NCBI GenBank assembly: GCA_036897095.1
Contig: JAYMSP010000017.1
Span: 55,828 to 119,827, forward strand
DNA length: 64,000 nucleotides
Direction: 5' to 3'
Source of the DNA: Plantago elongata
Taxonomy: Eukaryota; Streptophyta; Magnoliopsida; Lamiales; Plantaginaceae
The notes under the pieces are model-generated. The model saw only the letters and a program-made list of their open reading frames with translations. It did not search any database and was not told the origin of the DNA. A program made the translations under genes and the position numbers. Positions 34,531-47,200 of the stretch are shown here, piece by piece (within the stretch, counting starts at the first letter, position 1; each line of letters opens with the position of its first letter).

Positions 34531-35503
34531 TGTTGATAGCTGCAATCCTAATTGTTAGGGTTTTTCAGCACTCACTGTCAAGTGTGAACCAAGGATGTCA
34601 AATGTTCACCAAATTCATTCCTGCTTCAGATTCGATTCGATTCGATTCTATGTGGACTATTTGGCCCATTGGATCCTTTTCTCTTGCAATGGATAGCAGG
34701 CCAGACGGTCCACTCACTCATGGCCCATTAGTCCATTTTTCTTTCAATGGCCTATTTGGCCCTTTTCTCTTTCATTAGGAGATTACACAAGGTTCATCAA
34801 CGTTGTCTAGGTTTACATAACGAAAAGTAGTCTCAAAAGTAATGCGTCGGATTAAACCAATGAACTAAATTGAACAAAGGTTCCAACCTCTAAGTGACTG
34901 GCATATAATTAAAATTTCAATTTCTATAAATTTTAAGCGTTAACCCGGTATTTTAAGTAAAATCACTCTCTAAGATTCGTATATGACCAGTAGTCCACTA
35001 TAGTTATCGTAAACCAAACTAACATCACATAATCTTGAAAGAAATGTGTATTAGTGATAGTCCAGAGTATTTTTTTTATATTTATTATATAGGTTAATAA
35101 TTTTTAGTCACTTTATAAAATCGTCTTTTAAGAGCTTTAGTTGTTTACTCTAACTAGTATTATTACTCAAAACAATTAACTCACCAATCCTTTTAGAGTG
35201 GGTGATATTTTAATAATTCTTAAACGTTTTCATTGAAAGAGGGGGAAGGGAAAAGGCCGAAAGGGTTGTAGGATTTCTTCTGCGAAGTCTATCCATAGGT
35301 GATGAGAAATTAGAAAGAAAAAAAAAAAAAGCTAGCTTATGATGTCAAATTGGAATTGAAGGAAGGGACATATTTTGCCTCTTGGAAGTATGTCACGGTT
35401 GTTGACATGAATTAACATTTTGGTTTTTTAATATATTTTAAATATTAAGTTCACAGTTGTAGGAGAGGTTAAATAAATTTCTTATAAAATGATATTTCAT
35501 TTG
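34531..35503. other. Intergenic DNA
   Basis: The first 40 bases contain AATTGTTAGGGTTTTTCAGC, a likely 5' leader of the CHZ-type gene on the minus strand (the TTAGGGTTT phrase resembles a telo-box). Beyond that no gene or repeat is recognised. Confidence 0.45.
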
Positions 35504-36217
35504 TGTTAGAATATAGGACCGGGATAAGTACTGCAAACGCGTTTACAACGATGTTGTCTATTGATGTTGAGTCAACACCGTTGTCAACACTGACCAGAAC
35601 AGATTCTGTAAAACACAAACTAACCTAAAACAGTAAAAAAAAAACAGAACACAGAACACAACGGAATTTTCTCAAGCCGGTATATATAACAATACCGGTA
35701 AATACCTTTAAGGCAAAAAGTAATCCTACAAGTAGAACTACAAAACTAGATTCGAATAATATCAGACGATTAAACGAACTGTAAACAAATCTAGACCTAG
35801 AAGAGGAAATAAACCTAATCTAGTTTGAATGTGCGGGAGTAGATCGCTAACCCTTTAGCAATGACTCAAATACCACATTCAAAGTGAAAGTCTAGAAAAA
35901 AACAGTATGAAGACACAAATGTTTGACAATGAGTGTATCTCTATTCTTCAAGCTGTGTATATTCAAACTTGTCAAGACCCTCTCTTATATAGGCAATGGC
36001 AAAACCCTAATGAAGCTCGAGTTCCAGGCTTTTGCTACTTCCTTGATGGGCTTTAGGTCAAAGTCCAAGGCCTTGCAACTTCCTGCTTTGATCATGACTC
36101 CTTCTCCTTGTTTTATTAGAAGACTTCCAGCTTCTTTCGACTAGGAGTCCTTGAATCTTGCTGCTTCTTTAGAAGAAAGTATGAATTAATCAATCAACGT
36201 GCGTCATCGCACTTTCA
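35504..36217 (+). mobile_element. Solo LTR with 5-bp target duplication
   Basis: Begins TGTTAGAATATAGGACCG and ends GCATCG-like sequence finishing CACTTTCA, with the exact direct repeat ATTTG at 35499-35503 and 36218-36222. Length 714 bp. A TATA-like TCTTATATAGGC lies near 35986. There is no internal domain, so it is a solo LTR. Superfamily not assigned. Confidence 0.65.
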
Positions 36218-36766
36218 ATTTGTGTTCCGGAGAAATTTCATACATTAGAATCTACATGTAGTTTTTATATAAAAAGTTAAATTGATGATAAATTATGAAG
36301 AAAAGTAAATATGAGTGTGATTTGAGTCACATAATGTTTATCTTGTGTGTACAATTGAGATCGTTTATTCTTCATTGGTATGATATAAGTTCATTTTTTG
36401 AAATGAAGTTTTATGGGACAGTTAAAAAATTAAAAACAAATGAATGAAACATCCGCACGACGAAGGTTTTCAACTTCTTTTTAGGAAATAACATAGTAAG
36501 GATGATCATTATTACTCTGAAACAATTTAATTATGATTGATTTTTCCTGTCCATTGAGAAGTTTTTTTGGTTCTGTAATATAACGAAAACAATATACATT
36601 GGTTAGTTTGGTAAGTCGTATATCATTCAAATCGCAGTTAAGAGTAACTATGTCGATTTAAAATGGTCGATTTTTATTTCTCAGTTCATCATATTGTTCT
36701 TCTAACTGACTTGGGTATGTGTGTTAAAAAGTTAAAATTATAAATAGTCCAAAGTTTTATGATATA

Positions 36767-36864
36767 CTCTCATTTATAACGGGCATAGAATGAAGAGTGG
36801 ATGAATGAATAGTGATTTTATCTCGTAAAAGGTAAACCGAATAATATTATCGGAATGGAGAAAG
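36767..36864. mobile_element. Short, degenerate Stowaway-like MITE
   Basis: Left end CTCTCATTTATAACGGGC, right end CGGAATGGAGAAAG, both bordered by TA. About 98 bp. Ends fit a weathered, internally deleted Stowaway. Confidence 0.5.
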
Positions 36865-38714
36865 TATAAAATAAAGTGTGCCGTTGAATTTTTAGTTTTG
36901 GAATTATTAGGTAGGAAAGGAGTGATAAAATGAAAGTGGGTAGTAGGTTGGATATGAACATTGAACACGTGATTAAAGCAAGTGAATTAATTACAAGAAT
37001 CTTTTGGGCATTTCTTTTGTGATTCGAGAATGGAAGAAAGAAAAAGATTTTGAATAACAATAATAATAATAATAATAATAGTGAAACGAGGAGATGCATT
37101 GGTGATGACGAAAGTAGTACAACCAATGGACCCCACTCGGAGTGTGGAGGTGGCAAGCAGGCAGCTTACCGGAACCTGCATGCCGGCCTGCCGTTATTTT
37201 CTCATGCCCATTCCGGTCCGGTTCAACATTTATTATTTTTTCATTCATCACCTACAAACAAACAAAAATTAAGGCTCATATAATCAATAAATAAATATTT
37301 TACAAACAAATTCTAATTATATTTTTTACACTAATACATTATAGATAAAAAGAATTACCGATACAAGCTAAACTCTATTATTTTATTAAAATGATGTGTA
37401 CTATGTAATTGTTCTGATCATATAATAAAATAACTTTTATTGAATTAGTTTTATATTTCATAACTTATACAACATTCTGAAACTTATCATAATGATATAT
37501 TAACCGAGTAACTGATCGTTAATAGTACTTTTAAATTTTACACACTAAGATGTGCAAGCAAGTTCCCCGCTTGGTTGCATTCCCTACAAACTATGCCAAC
37601 TTGTACTAATGTAACCCTTTAAGCGTATTGCATTATCATCAAGTGGGGTTTGACGAGGGTTCCTTGTGATTGTTGACTGCGTAGTCTCCTAATGCTTGCA
37701 GATGGATAAATTAGTAAATTCAGAAGTAGCCACAACCAACAGAAGCTCCTAGTAAATAACTTCAAGTCTAACCCTATATCTTCAAGATACTTAGCTTTCG
37801 CCATAAAAATATTATTCGATCGCATCCTTTGAGATACAAACCACAACAATTGAGATACAAACCATAATAATTGCAACTCCGACGATTGATGAAATTAGGC
37901 ATCTTCAATGACTCTTACAAGTTCATCAAGTCCATTATGTACATTGTGAAGTCACTAATGTTTTGTCGACTAATATATATAGATTTTCAATTAATGTGAT
38001 CATGTTTAGAATATTAATGTCCCACTGTCTATTTACGATATAGTCAGTGTAGACCTTTTGGTGTGGGATCTTTGTCGTGATTGGCGTTGTAGATTCCGTA
38101 CTTTATTAATAAACGACTCGTGCAGGTTTGTCGGTTAGATTCTGTTTTATAACGAAATTTTTCTTTTTTTGTAATAAAATCATTTGTCGTTTAAAATATG
38201 CAATGGAGTAAATATGATTTTTTTTTTTTTGCATGATTGATATATGTACTCTCCCATTCCCACCTAATTATTTTAAATTTTTAAATATGGTAGACTTTGT
38301 TAGATTTTTTCGATTATAATTGCTTGTATTATTCGATTGTTAGTAGTGGTTTAGAACTTGATTTACGGTTTGGAGTTTGGAAGATGTGGTTGTGTGTTTC
38401 CTTGGTAAGTATTTCGTTGAGAGCATTACTTGTGCTCTTGACTCATTAATAAAAAATTTGATGTTCCAAAAAAAATAATGATACTATATTAGTTGGACGA
38501 TAGTTTCTTTTTTTTTTGTTTTATCATTGAACAATTTTTTAAATATATATATTTAGGTAAATTCGTAATCTCGATCGAGGTTATTAATAAATATAGTATT
38601 GTTTCAGCTGGTAGGTGCCAGTTGGTAAATGGTAAATAATAGAGAGGCAGCCAGCCAGCAGGTAGAAAAGAAGAGGTGGAAATGGAAAGAAGAGTAGTCG
38701 GTAGTGGTTCGTGC

Positions 38715-38722
38715 TGCATGCA
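38715..38722. promoter_or_regulatory. RY motif upstream of FUS3
   Basis: TGCATGCA contains the RY core CATGCA on both strands. RY elements are bound by the B3 domains of LEC2, FUS3 and ABI3, so this could be an autoregulatory site. It is 845 bases upstream of the start codon and the functional claim is inference. Confidence 0.4.
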
Positions 38723-39544
38723 GAGAATTTGCAACAGGTGTACGTAGCGGCTTGTCCACTATCACCACCTCGATCACTCATGCAATAATTTCTAATTTAA
38801 ATTAACACTAGCTTAATTATCCAACCCAAATTATTAATTATTAGTATACCATGATTTAACATGAGTGATTGGTTGATGGTGACTATATAAATGATCGATT
38901 TGATTTTCATATATACGTAGATGATCATCGATTGTTAAGTTTGCATGATTGGAAATGGAACATTGAAAATTGCATATGTTACGTTAATTGAAGAAGCTCA
39001 TATATAATCTATACAAATTTGAGAGACATAAATTAATTAATTAATATTAGCTTGTAATTTGTAAATAGGTAGCTCTGAAATTAAAGTGGAGAGAAGTTAG
39101 TGATTAGTAGTAGTAGTAGTAGTATCTTGCTAGGTAGCTAGCTACTTGGAATTGAACACGTAGAGTTTAATTTGTGTAATATTGTAAAAAGAAATGAAAA
39201 GAAAAGAAAAGAAAAGGAAAAAAAAAGCAATATATATTGTATATGTGTGTATAAATAACGTGAATGAGGTATTTACAAATGTCAAACGTAAATTAATGTA
39301 ATTCTCACTCACTCACTTATCTCAGTCACTCACTCACTCACTCACTCACTCACAGATAGTCCAGAAATCCTCCCAGTATATATACGATATATCTAAATCT
39401 AGCACACTTCCAAGCCTGTAGAGCTAGCTTTAAGAAAAATAAAAAATGTATCCAGTAAGCGCAGGTAGCTAGCTGCTTGTGTATGAATTTGATCATCTAG
39501 CTCATCATTTTCATAAATCATAGATTTATAAAAGAAGAAAAAAG

Positions 39545-39568
39545 ATATATATATATATATATATATAT
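39545..39568. repeat. AT dinucleotide repeat touching the FUS3 start codon
   Basis: An alternating AT run extends directly into the initiator, ending ATATATATGG, so the AT of the start codon is the last repeat unit. Confidence 0.9.
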
Positions 39569-42500
39569 GGAAAGCACCGGCAGCAATAACAGTAGCATTG
39601 TGAAATCTGGCGGCGGAGATGGTATAACTAGAGGGCGGCGTGGACGACCAGCTGGTGGTGGTGGCCGTGGAAGACGACGACGACGACAAGCGAATAATAA
39701 TAATAATAATAATAATAATCGGCCGGCTGAAGATCTTTTACCTGGGTTTGATTTAATTCAGAGAGGTCCAAGAATGGCCAGGTCGAGGAGAGCTTATATT
39801 CCACCTACTTTATTGATGCACCTCCACATTTCTTCTCCGACTGCTACTGCACCACCTCTACATGTATGTATATTATTCATTCATTTTCAATTTTTATTTC
39901 ATTCTTTTTTATTTATTAATTATTGGGTAAATTTCTTACTGCGCGCTTGCTCCTACGTGTGTGTGCCCAATCTTAACCCTAGCTAGCTAGCTCCATCGAT
40001 CTATATTCATTACACCTTACTAGTTAATTGTTTGAGATAGAATTTGAGTGCCTTGTCTCAGGTGAAATTGGATTTTTTGTGTATAAAAAGTTCAATTTTA
40101 GTGGGGAGTTGGCCGCTCGAGCAGTATAACAAACAACCCTAGATCTTATTTTATTTTATTTTTTTCAAGTCTTGTCTTGTCTTGTGTTGCCAAAACCAAA
40201 TTCCTTGATATGTAGCAGCAGTTCTACTTAATAATTACTCCAGTAAACTACTACACTGTACTCATTTCATTTCTAGGATTATTAGATATATAGACAAATC
40301 GATCCATATTCAATTGTCAAATTTAGTATCAACTCTTGCTATCTGGACTTTTATCATCGATCGATCGAGGGTTTATGTATAAATATATACCAAATTCATT
40401 AAAGGAGTGCTATACCCATTGTTTTTTACTATATATGACGATGGAAGATGATTCTCTGAAATGAAATTATATGGAAGAAAAGGACAGACCCATGAGGTAA
40501 CTGCCTGCTTGCTTTTCAAATTATTAAATTAAAATTAAATTAAATTAAATTAAATTATATAAACCCATATTAATTTAATTGCTTGCTCCTTTCAACTCAC
40601 ATTGTCATTTACTAGGCGGTGCTCCTTGGAATTTTCTGCCTACCCCTCCTCCATTTCCACAACTCCCACAATTCAAATCAACTTCATTCTATTTTCACTA
40701 AACTATTAAATAAATAAATAAAATACTCCACTTTTATTCCATATCTACCAGAACACAAGAAGACTCTCTTTTAAAAAAACCCTCTAATTTCCACTCTTGC
40801 AAATCCACGTTAGTATAATGTTGATGACGTATAGGATAAAGTAGTAGATTAGACCCTTTTGACCGGTTTGACTATACGTAAAGCCAGGGGGCGGGGTGAT
40901 ATTCAACCTCTATATATATATATATGTCTATGTGATAGTGTCTCGATAAAGCTACAAGTAAATAAGACTTACTTCTGGTTTGGGATAAACATAATTGGAA
41001 AGTTAATGTTACCATGTTGCTAAAGTTTCAAACCCCGGCCAATGTGAAATAAATAGGCTAAACTTATTTCTCTTGAATTTTCTCATTTGGAATTGAGAAA
41101 ACTAAAGTTTCAGACCCTTAGTTAATTGTCATCATGTAGAATTGATATCTCAAAGGCTGAGTTAAGGTATACTCTTTATTTGCTAACCATGCATTAATTA
41201 TGGCGCTTTAATGTATTATACTTTGGTAAAAAGAAATAAATGACTATGATGTTAGCTTGATGAAACATATAGTTCATCCCCAAGGGATGGTTCATACAAA
41301 TTGAAACGGGGAATTTGTATCCAAATGTTGAAGAATACGAAGAAAAGCAAGTGGCGTACTAAGTATGAGATCATGCCTCTATAACTATAAATATATTGTG
41401 TATTTGATGGCATGATGTTGTATAGAAAACATGATGCGGATGCTTGCAGCCAGTGTCAACGAATTAATATAACTGACTAGATCTCACACCTCTCTATAAG
41501 CTTCAAACTTTAGATGGGATGTAATTTCATCATGGTAATGTACTTTATGACTGAAACCCACTTTCCCATGTTGACTTTTCACTCCAATGGCCTCCATAAA
41601 GAGGTTGAAATTGGAAGTAATGAAGAATTAATGTGAATGACAAGATTTCACATCTCATCTAAAAGCCAGCCTCTACAAATACATTATGTGTGTGATGGAA
41701 ACTACAATATAATTAAAATATATACTTTTTCAAGAATGACTACAATACATAACATACCAATTTAGATATTTGCTTGCTGAACTTTAAAACTAGTAGGACA
41801 ACAAAGTGCAACTTAGTTGGTAAGACGTTTCAGCTCCAACCAATAGGTCGGGTTCGAGTCAACCTTCTAGCCATTTAAAATTAAAAAAAAACTTTAAAAC
41901 TAGTAGATTTTTTTTACTTCTATTAGATTATTGATTGATTGTGGTTGCGGCTGTGTTTCAGGTGATTGATAAGAGAAAGTTGCGTCATCTTTTCAAAAAG
42001 CAGCTTGGGAACACTGATTTAAGTGGTCTCAGAAGAATAGTCCTTCCAAAGGTATGTATGCGCTTGCTGAGATATAGTACGTGTTGATAACGAGTTAGTT
42101 ATCACGTGTACGTAGATTGTTGTCGCTAGAATAATAGCAAATCTTTGATGATGTTATCTGATCATGTTACTAAATGCTTTCATGCCTACCTAACTACACA
42201 CACATATAACTTCAGAAACCTGCTGAATCTTATCTCCCTAGCTTGGACTCCAAGCAAGGGATCTCTATCACCATGCTGGATATGGATGGCATCCATCAAT
42301 GGCGTTTCAAATACAGGTCCTCAATCATCTATCATGCGATATATATATTGCCTCAACTATTTTGTCGACTTCTGTTGTTACAAATTAATTGTATATGTCA
42401 GTTGCTATATGAATTCTAACAAAAATGTGGTGCACGGAACTTGCTAATTATTATTGAACTCATCATTAATTTCATAAAATAAAAAAAAATAAAAAAATCT

Positions 42501-43291
42501 CATCTTGTTGACTATTAATTGTGTTGAAGAACAGGGTATATATTCATGGTATACTGAAGTTTATTCATGTCATTATTGCTGTTAACAGATTTTGGCCAAA
42601 CAACAACAGTAGGATGTATGTGTTGGAGGGCACTGGTACAACTTACCCTTTTTTCTCTTCATTAGTATACATACATTATACATACTACTCCAGTAGTATA
42701 TGGTACTGCAACATTTTATGTTTGCCTAAAAAATCAACTTATGAATTTCACAAGGTGATTTTGCGGTCGTCCATGATCTGATTCCCGGTGATTGTATCCA
42801 CGTGTACCAGGATCCTGAAGATGGGAAATATGTAAGGAGCTAGTTATTACAAAACAAAATAAAAAATCACTCAGTAGATCTTCAATATTAGCTAGCAACG
42901 TCACATTCATTTTTGTTTCGTCTTTCTTTTGTCACTATTCTTAGTTAACTCAATCAATCTTACTACTCTAATGTATTAGATAATTGAAGGGAGGAAGGAA
43001 GTTGCATTCCAGCACGAGCCTGCCATACTATTGGACGAAGAAGCTCCCCCTGCAGCCAATGGTTTGGCATTCCGTGATTTAAGGCATGAGCCGGTGATAA
43101 TAAATGAACCTCATTTGGCTGCGTTACTTCAACTCCCACCACCGGTCAATTCGCTAGATGAGTTAGAAAATTTGGCGAGCTACTATGAGCCTGCATTCTT
43201 GGATGATTCTCCACTGGAGTATCAAGGAGATCCAATTGACTTGCCAAACCTAGACCTAAATGTGGCTTTTGAACCCTTTGAAGACAATTAA
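39567..43291 (+). CDS. FUS3: FUS3-type B3 transcription factor
   Basis: LAFL-class master regulator of seed maturation; its B3 domain binds RY motifs. Six exons: 39567-39863, 41962-42051, 42216-42316, 42589-42635, 42755-42831 and 42980-43291, giving 307 residues (Arabidopsis FUS3 is 313). The N-terminus is basic (RGRRGRPAGGGGRGRRRRR) followed by nine asparagines coded by an AAT repeat. The B3 domain, about residues 100-205, has [45 protein letters not shown] and GDFAVVHDLIPGD. The single B3 domain near the N-terminal half, with an acidic C-terminal tail ending PNLDLNVAFEPFEDN, fits FUS3 and not ABI3 or LEC2. Intron 1 is 2.1 kb and contains a SINE. The tail resembles an activation domain or EAR-like LDLN motif (LDLNV), which is worth noting. 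Confidence 0.88.
41797..41889 (+). mobile_element. tRNA-derived SINE in FUS3 intron 1
   Basis: Contains CAACTTAGTTGGTAAGACG (A-box region) at about 41808-41826 and GGTCGGGTTCGAGTC (B-box) ending at 41860, then an A-rich tail. It is flanked by a perfect 17-bp direct repeat AACTTTAAAACTAGTAG at 41780-41796 and 41890-41906. It shares TCCAACCAATAGGTCGGGTT with the minus-strand copy at 10206. Confidence 0.9.
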
Positions 43292-44232
43292 TGCGCGCCT
43301 ATAGCATGATTAACCTGTCCTGAGAATGTGGAACATTACCTTTTTCTTTTCCTTTTTCTTTTGCCTTTGGTGCATATATGGATAATGGATGGATGTAAAA
43401 TGTTGCGCAACATATAGCTTTGATAACCAAGGGCATGTTATTTTGTGTTGCTGCTTGGTTTTGGTAATTATCATTACCTGTGGCGAGTATACTTTTCTTT
43501 TGAGTATGTTCAGGTTGGACGAAGTTTGCTTGCTGAAGTGGGCTTTGGTTTTAGCTTCATGGTGTTGGGATCTTTTGTAATTTTGGCTGGTATGGATATA
43601 TAGTCAGTTATAGGCCTGGAAACATATATTGTACAAGAAAGAGCATTAATTGCTCATGATCTGATGCCTGTTCTGCTGTCAATTACTATCAATGAATGAT
43701 TTCTTATGTGTTTCAAGTTTATATTCATCATCTGTTGGATCATGGATGCGTAATGTGCGACTTAACAAACATCTTTCTTGTAAGAACAACAGGAAAAATA
43801 CACAGTGATCATCACCCTATAAGTATAGGAGTACCAAGTTATAATTGGTACTTCAGATAGAAACAGAAAGATTCTTAGTACAAAACTGGATTTCATAATT
43901 AGTGTAGTTTACACCAAAACTGAGAGAAATTAAGATACATGTCTCGATCTCCAATAACACACAAGCAAGAGATACTACATGACATGATGATTCTACAAAC
44001 AGAAAGAATCACTCATGCACTATTTCTTCTCCAGCTCCAGTATCTAACCATTCTTTTTCTGGAACATTAACAGAGCACCATACAAATAAATACTCCAATA
44101 AATATATTTCTCATGTCACAAGAAGCAAAAATTTAGCTTTAACATGTATGCAATCAACCAACCAACCAACCAATCAATCATAATCTATGTAATACAGTTG
44201 AATAATGAATTGTGTTGTCTTACTCTCTTACC
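43292..44232. other. Convergent 3' region of FUS3 and the PGM-like gene
   Basis: Non-coding. It should contain the FUS3 3' UTR (to about 43700) and, on the other strand, the 3' UTR of the histidine-phosphatase gene. No repeat recognised. Confidence 0.45.
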
Positions 44233-47200
44233 TCACAGAAGCCTTAGATGTGATGTATCATTCAATCTCTTTATTTGCCACCCCAGCTTCCATGAATGTT
44301 GCAACACAGTAACTGAAGAATCGTCTATGCAGATCTTCTGTGACATTACTGGACTGCAGCTAAGGATGCCAGTCAGGAGACATTTTATCGGGACAGCATG
44401 ACTGAAAACTCCAACACAAGAAGACACGGCAGATGGTCCGTTTCGCATGTTTAGTTCCCGGACTAGAGCTTTGTTCATGGGTTCTCGGGGTGACATCTCA
44501 TCATCAGCTTCGTTATCTCCGGTCGAAGTCACTACTTGAAGCCTACTCTTGCCAGATTTCTTCCGTAAAGGTCCTTGCCGGTGACGGTGCAGCAAATCCC
44601 ACTGGGGTGGCGCAAGAGACGGACCATCTCGATCATGATTCGCAAGAGCATGAGAAACGTCGTTCTGGAAGCTGGAGTTGTCGCTTGGATCGGGTGGAGA
44701 AAAATCCGATCTATATTTTTCAGGAAATGTTACAACTGTTCCATTTAGGAACTGCACCATCCGAAATTCTACCTGCCTGAGTGATTCTCCGGATGGCGCA
44801 GAAAAATCAGGTTGGAATCTCTCCATTAAGCTCACCACTTCCGGTGTGAAAATGTCTGATTTGTGGCATCCTTCCCAGTGCCCCTGACTCATCTCCACAA
44901 GCACATCCGAGGATTGTATGTGATCTTCCGGGAAGTTTAACTCCTGCACCATTCACCGAAGGCTTAAGCAATTTGAACAAGAAGTTGGGTAAAAGCATTG
45001 GATGCATACATGCTTTATATCTGAACAGCTAGCAGAAGGCATAACCCGTTATATAAGAATCAGGTACACACACAGAAAAACAATTCAAAGTAAGTACTTC
45101 TGCTTACATTACATCATAACATTCGCCATGAGCTATCATCATCTATGAGCTAGCTGTGTGATAGTGAACAGAAATAGATTTTTTTCTTCTAAATAGGCTT
45201 TTATAATATTAAAACAAATGTAATACATCAGGCAAATGAAGTGAAGCTGACTAAACTATTTACTGGGTAACTTTCAGGTTTAGAATATTGAATGGATTTT
45301 AGATAAGAGGCAAATACGACGTACGCATGGAGTCTTCAAAAAAACACCATGTCCTCCTCCAAAGCAAAAAAATTGATTATACTGCTATTAGTGTAATTTC
45401 AATTACCTGGAAAATGATATCCTAACTAAGCCATAAAATGACAAGTATTCAAAGTGGTGTCCTCAGAGTTACCAAGAGTTTAACAAAACATAAAATGACA
45501 GTAAGTTGTTGCTCCAAAGAGAAACTTGGCAGGAAACGGAAATGAAAAACGGCTTAAGCCAATCAATCTTGTCAAAGATTTTGGCTACCTAAGTGGACGA
45601 TACTTGAGATGGAAGAGCAACTGATGTTTTCTAATTCTCAATCACATCACAGAGTGACTACAACAACAAGCAATCCTGCCTGATGCATTTAATAAAACAC
45701 TTTATTCAATGAAAAAGTCATCTCAGGGAATGATAATGAAACAAACGAGAAAAATCATTGTGTCCTTAAATAGAATCATTCGTAACCCCAGAATCTTAAA
45801 TTTATCCATACTTAATGTATGTACTTTTCATAAGCATTTGTATATTTATATAACTGAATCTTTCATTGTCCGGATTCGAAATATTATGTCAATTTAGTTA
45901 GTTATTATCGTTGTCGTTACTAGCATGCATTCACTATACTAAAAATTAAAATTAAAATTAAAATATTTGGTTATTGTCTCTTCCCAGTTTCCGTTGGGAT
46001 TTCCATTATCCATCACAATGATCAAGTTATATAGTTGGCTCTCCACAGAATTTTTATTATCATTCAGTAGAAGGAGACAAATCTCCAGTAATCACTTAGC
46101 TTCTTAGGTATCACACACTTTATAGAATAATGCACACAGAAAATAAACGGAAACACAAATGCTGAGGGAGACAGTTTTCCCATCTCAGAACAAAATCTGA
46201 GAATAGTGCCCCACCTTTAGCACAATAATGCCCAAATAATGAAAGAATTTTTTTTCTAAACATTACAGTCAAGTACCTATTACCGATAGCAATGTACTTT
46301 AAATGTGATATAACACATAACAAAAATATATGCCAAGGCCTTTCAAGTCTGATCAGGCGAACATCATCATTAAGCCACAGCTGAAGACAGTTCATAAGCA
46401 TACCTATCTAGACTTAAAGCAGAGAAAATACACCATAGTATTTAAGTTTATCGATCATCCGAATCCTTTATGCTCCCACCAACACGACTTTCTAAGTATG
46501 GGTAATTATGATCACTAAACTCGGGATTACTGACACAGTGATAAATAATGGCAATCTATTTATTACTACTACTATGTAGCTACTAATTTGTTATTATAGT
46601 ATCCGTTGTAATCTTAACATATCCCTACCTTGATATGAAATCCAATCCTCCCACTATCCACATTTGACATGATCAATAATTGAGAGCTTAATATTTAATA
46701 TCAAACATATATCCACTCAGCAGTTTAACACTCTTTAGCATTCCTCTTCGAGTAGCTTATCGGGTAAATCATATCATTTGACTGCTAGAACCATCATGTT
46801 ATATGAATGTGTATCAACATATCCACCAGGTTACTGAGTTGAAAAGCTACTCTAACTAGCTTATCAGATTTCATATTAATGTTTAGAAAACATCAACTCC
46901 ATCATCATCTAAACAACTTCACTGAAATAAGATAGTACCTACCTACCTTATTGTCTCTCGATTTCACATGCCGTTTAGTTATACTACACTTAGTTAGTTA
47001 TACTACACTTAGTTAGTTAAGTATCACCCAATTGAAAGATAGAGGAATAAACAGACAATAAGAATCCAATTAATAAGAGGTAGATTGCATGAATTCCAAC
47101 ATTACCGAAATGCAGGTAACTGGACTAGTACCTGACATATAGACAAAGCAGTAGCACGAGCCCGGTCCAAAGGTGAAGAATAAAGAGCAGTAAATCGAAG

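Larger units (their letters stand above)
36218..39566. other. FUS3 upstream region
   Basis: AT-rich intergenic DNA with one small MITE at 36767 and a GC-richer island at about 37080-37230 that has no coding match. The 600 bases before the FUS3 start contain an RY-type motif, a run of CACT/TCAC repeats at about 39302-39353 and a TATA-like sequence CAGTATATATACG near 39374. Confidence 0.5.

Noticed and set aside
44433-44780. 115-codon plus-strand frame
   Set aside because: Antisense shadow of exon 2 of the histidine-phosphatase gene.
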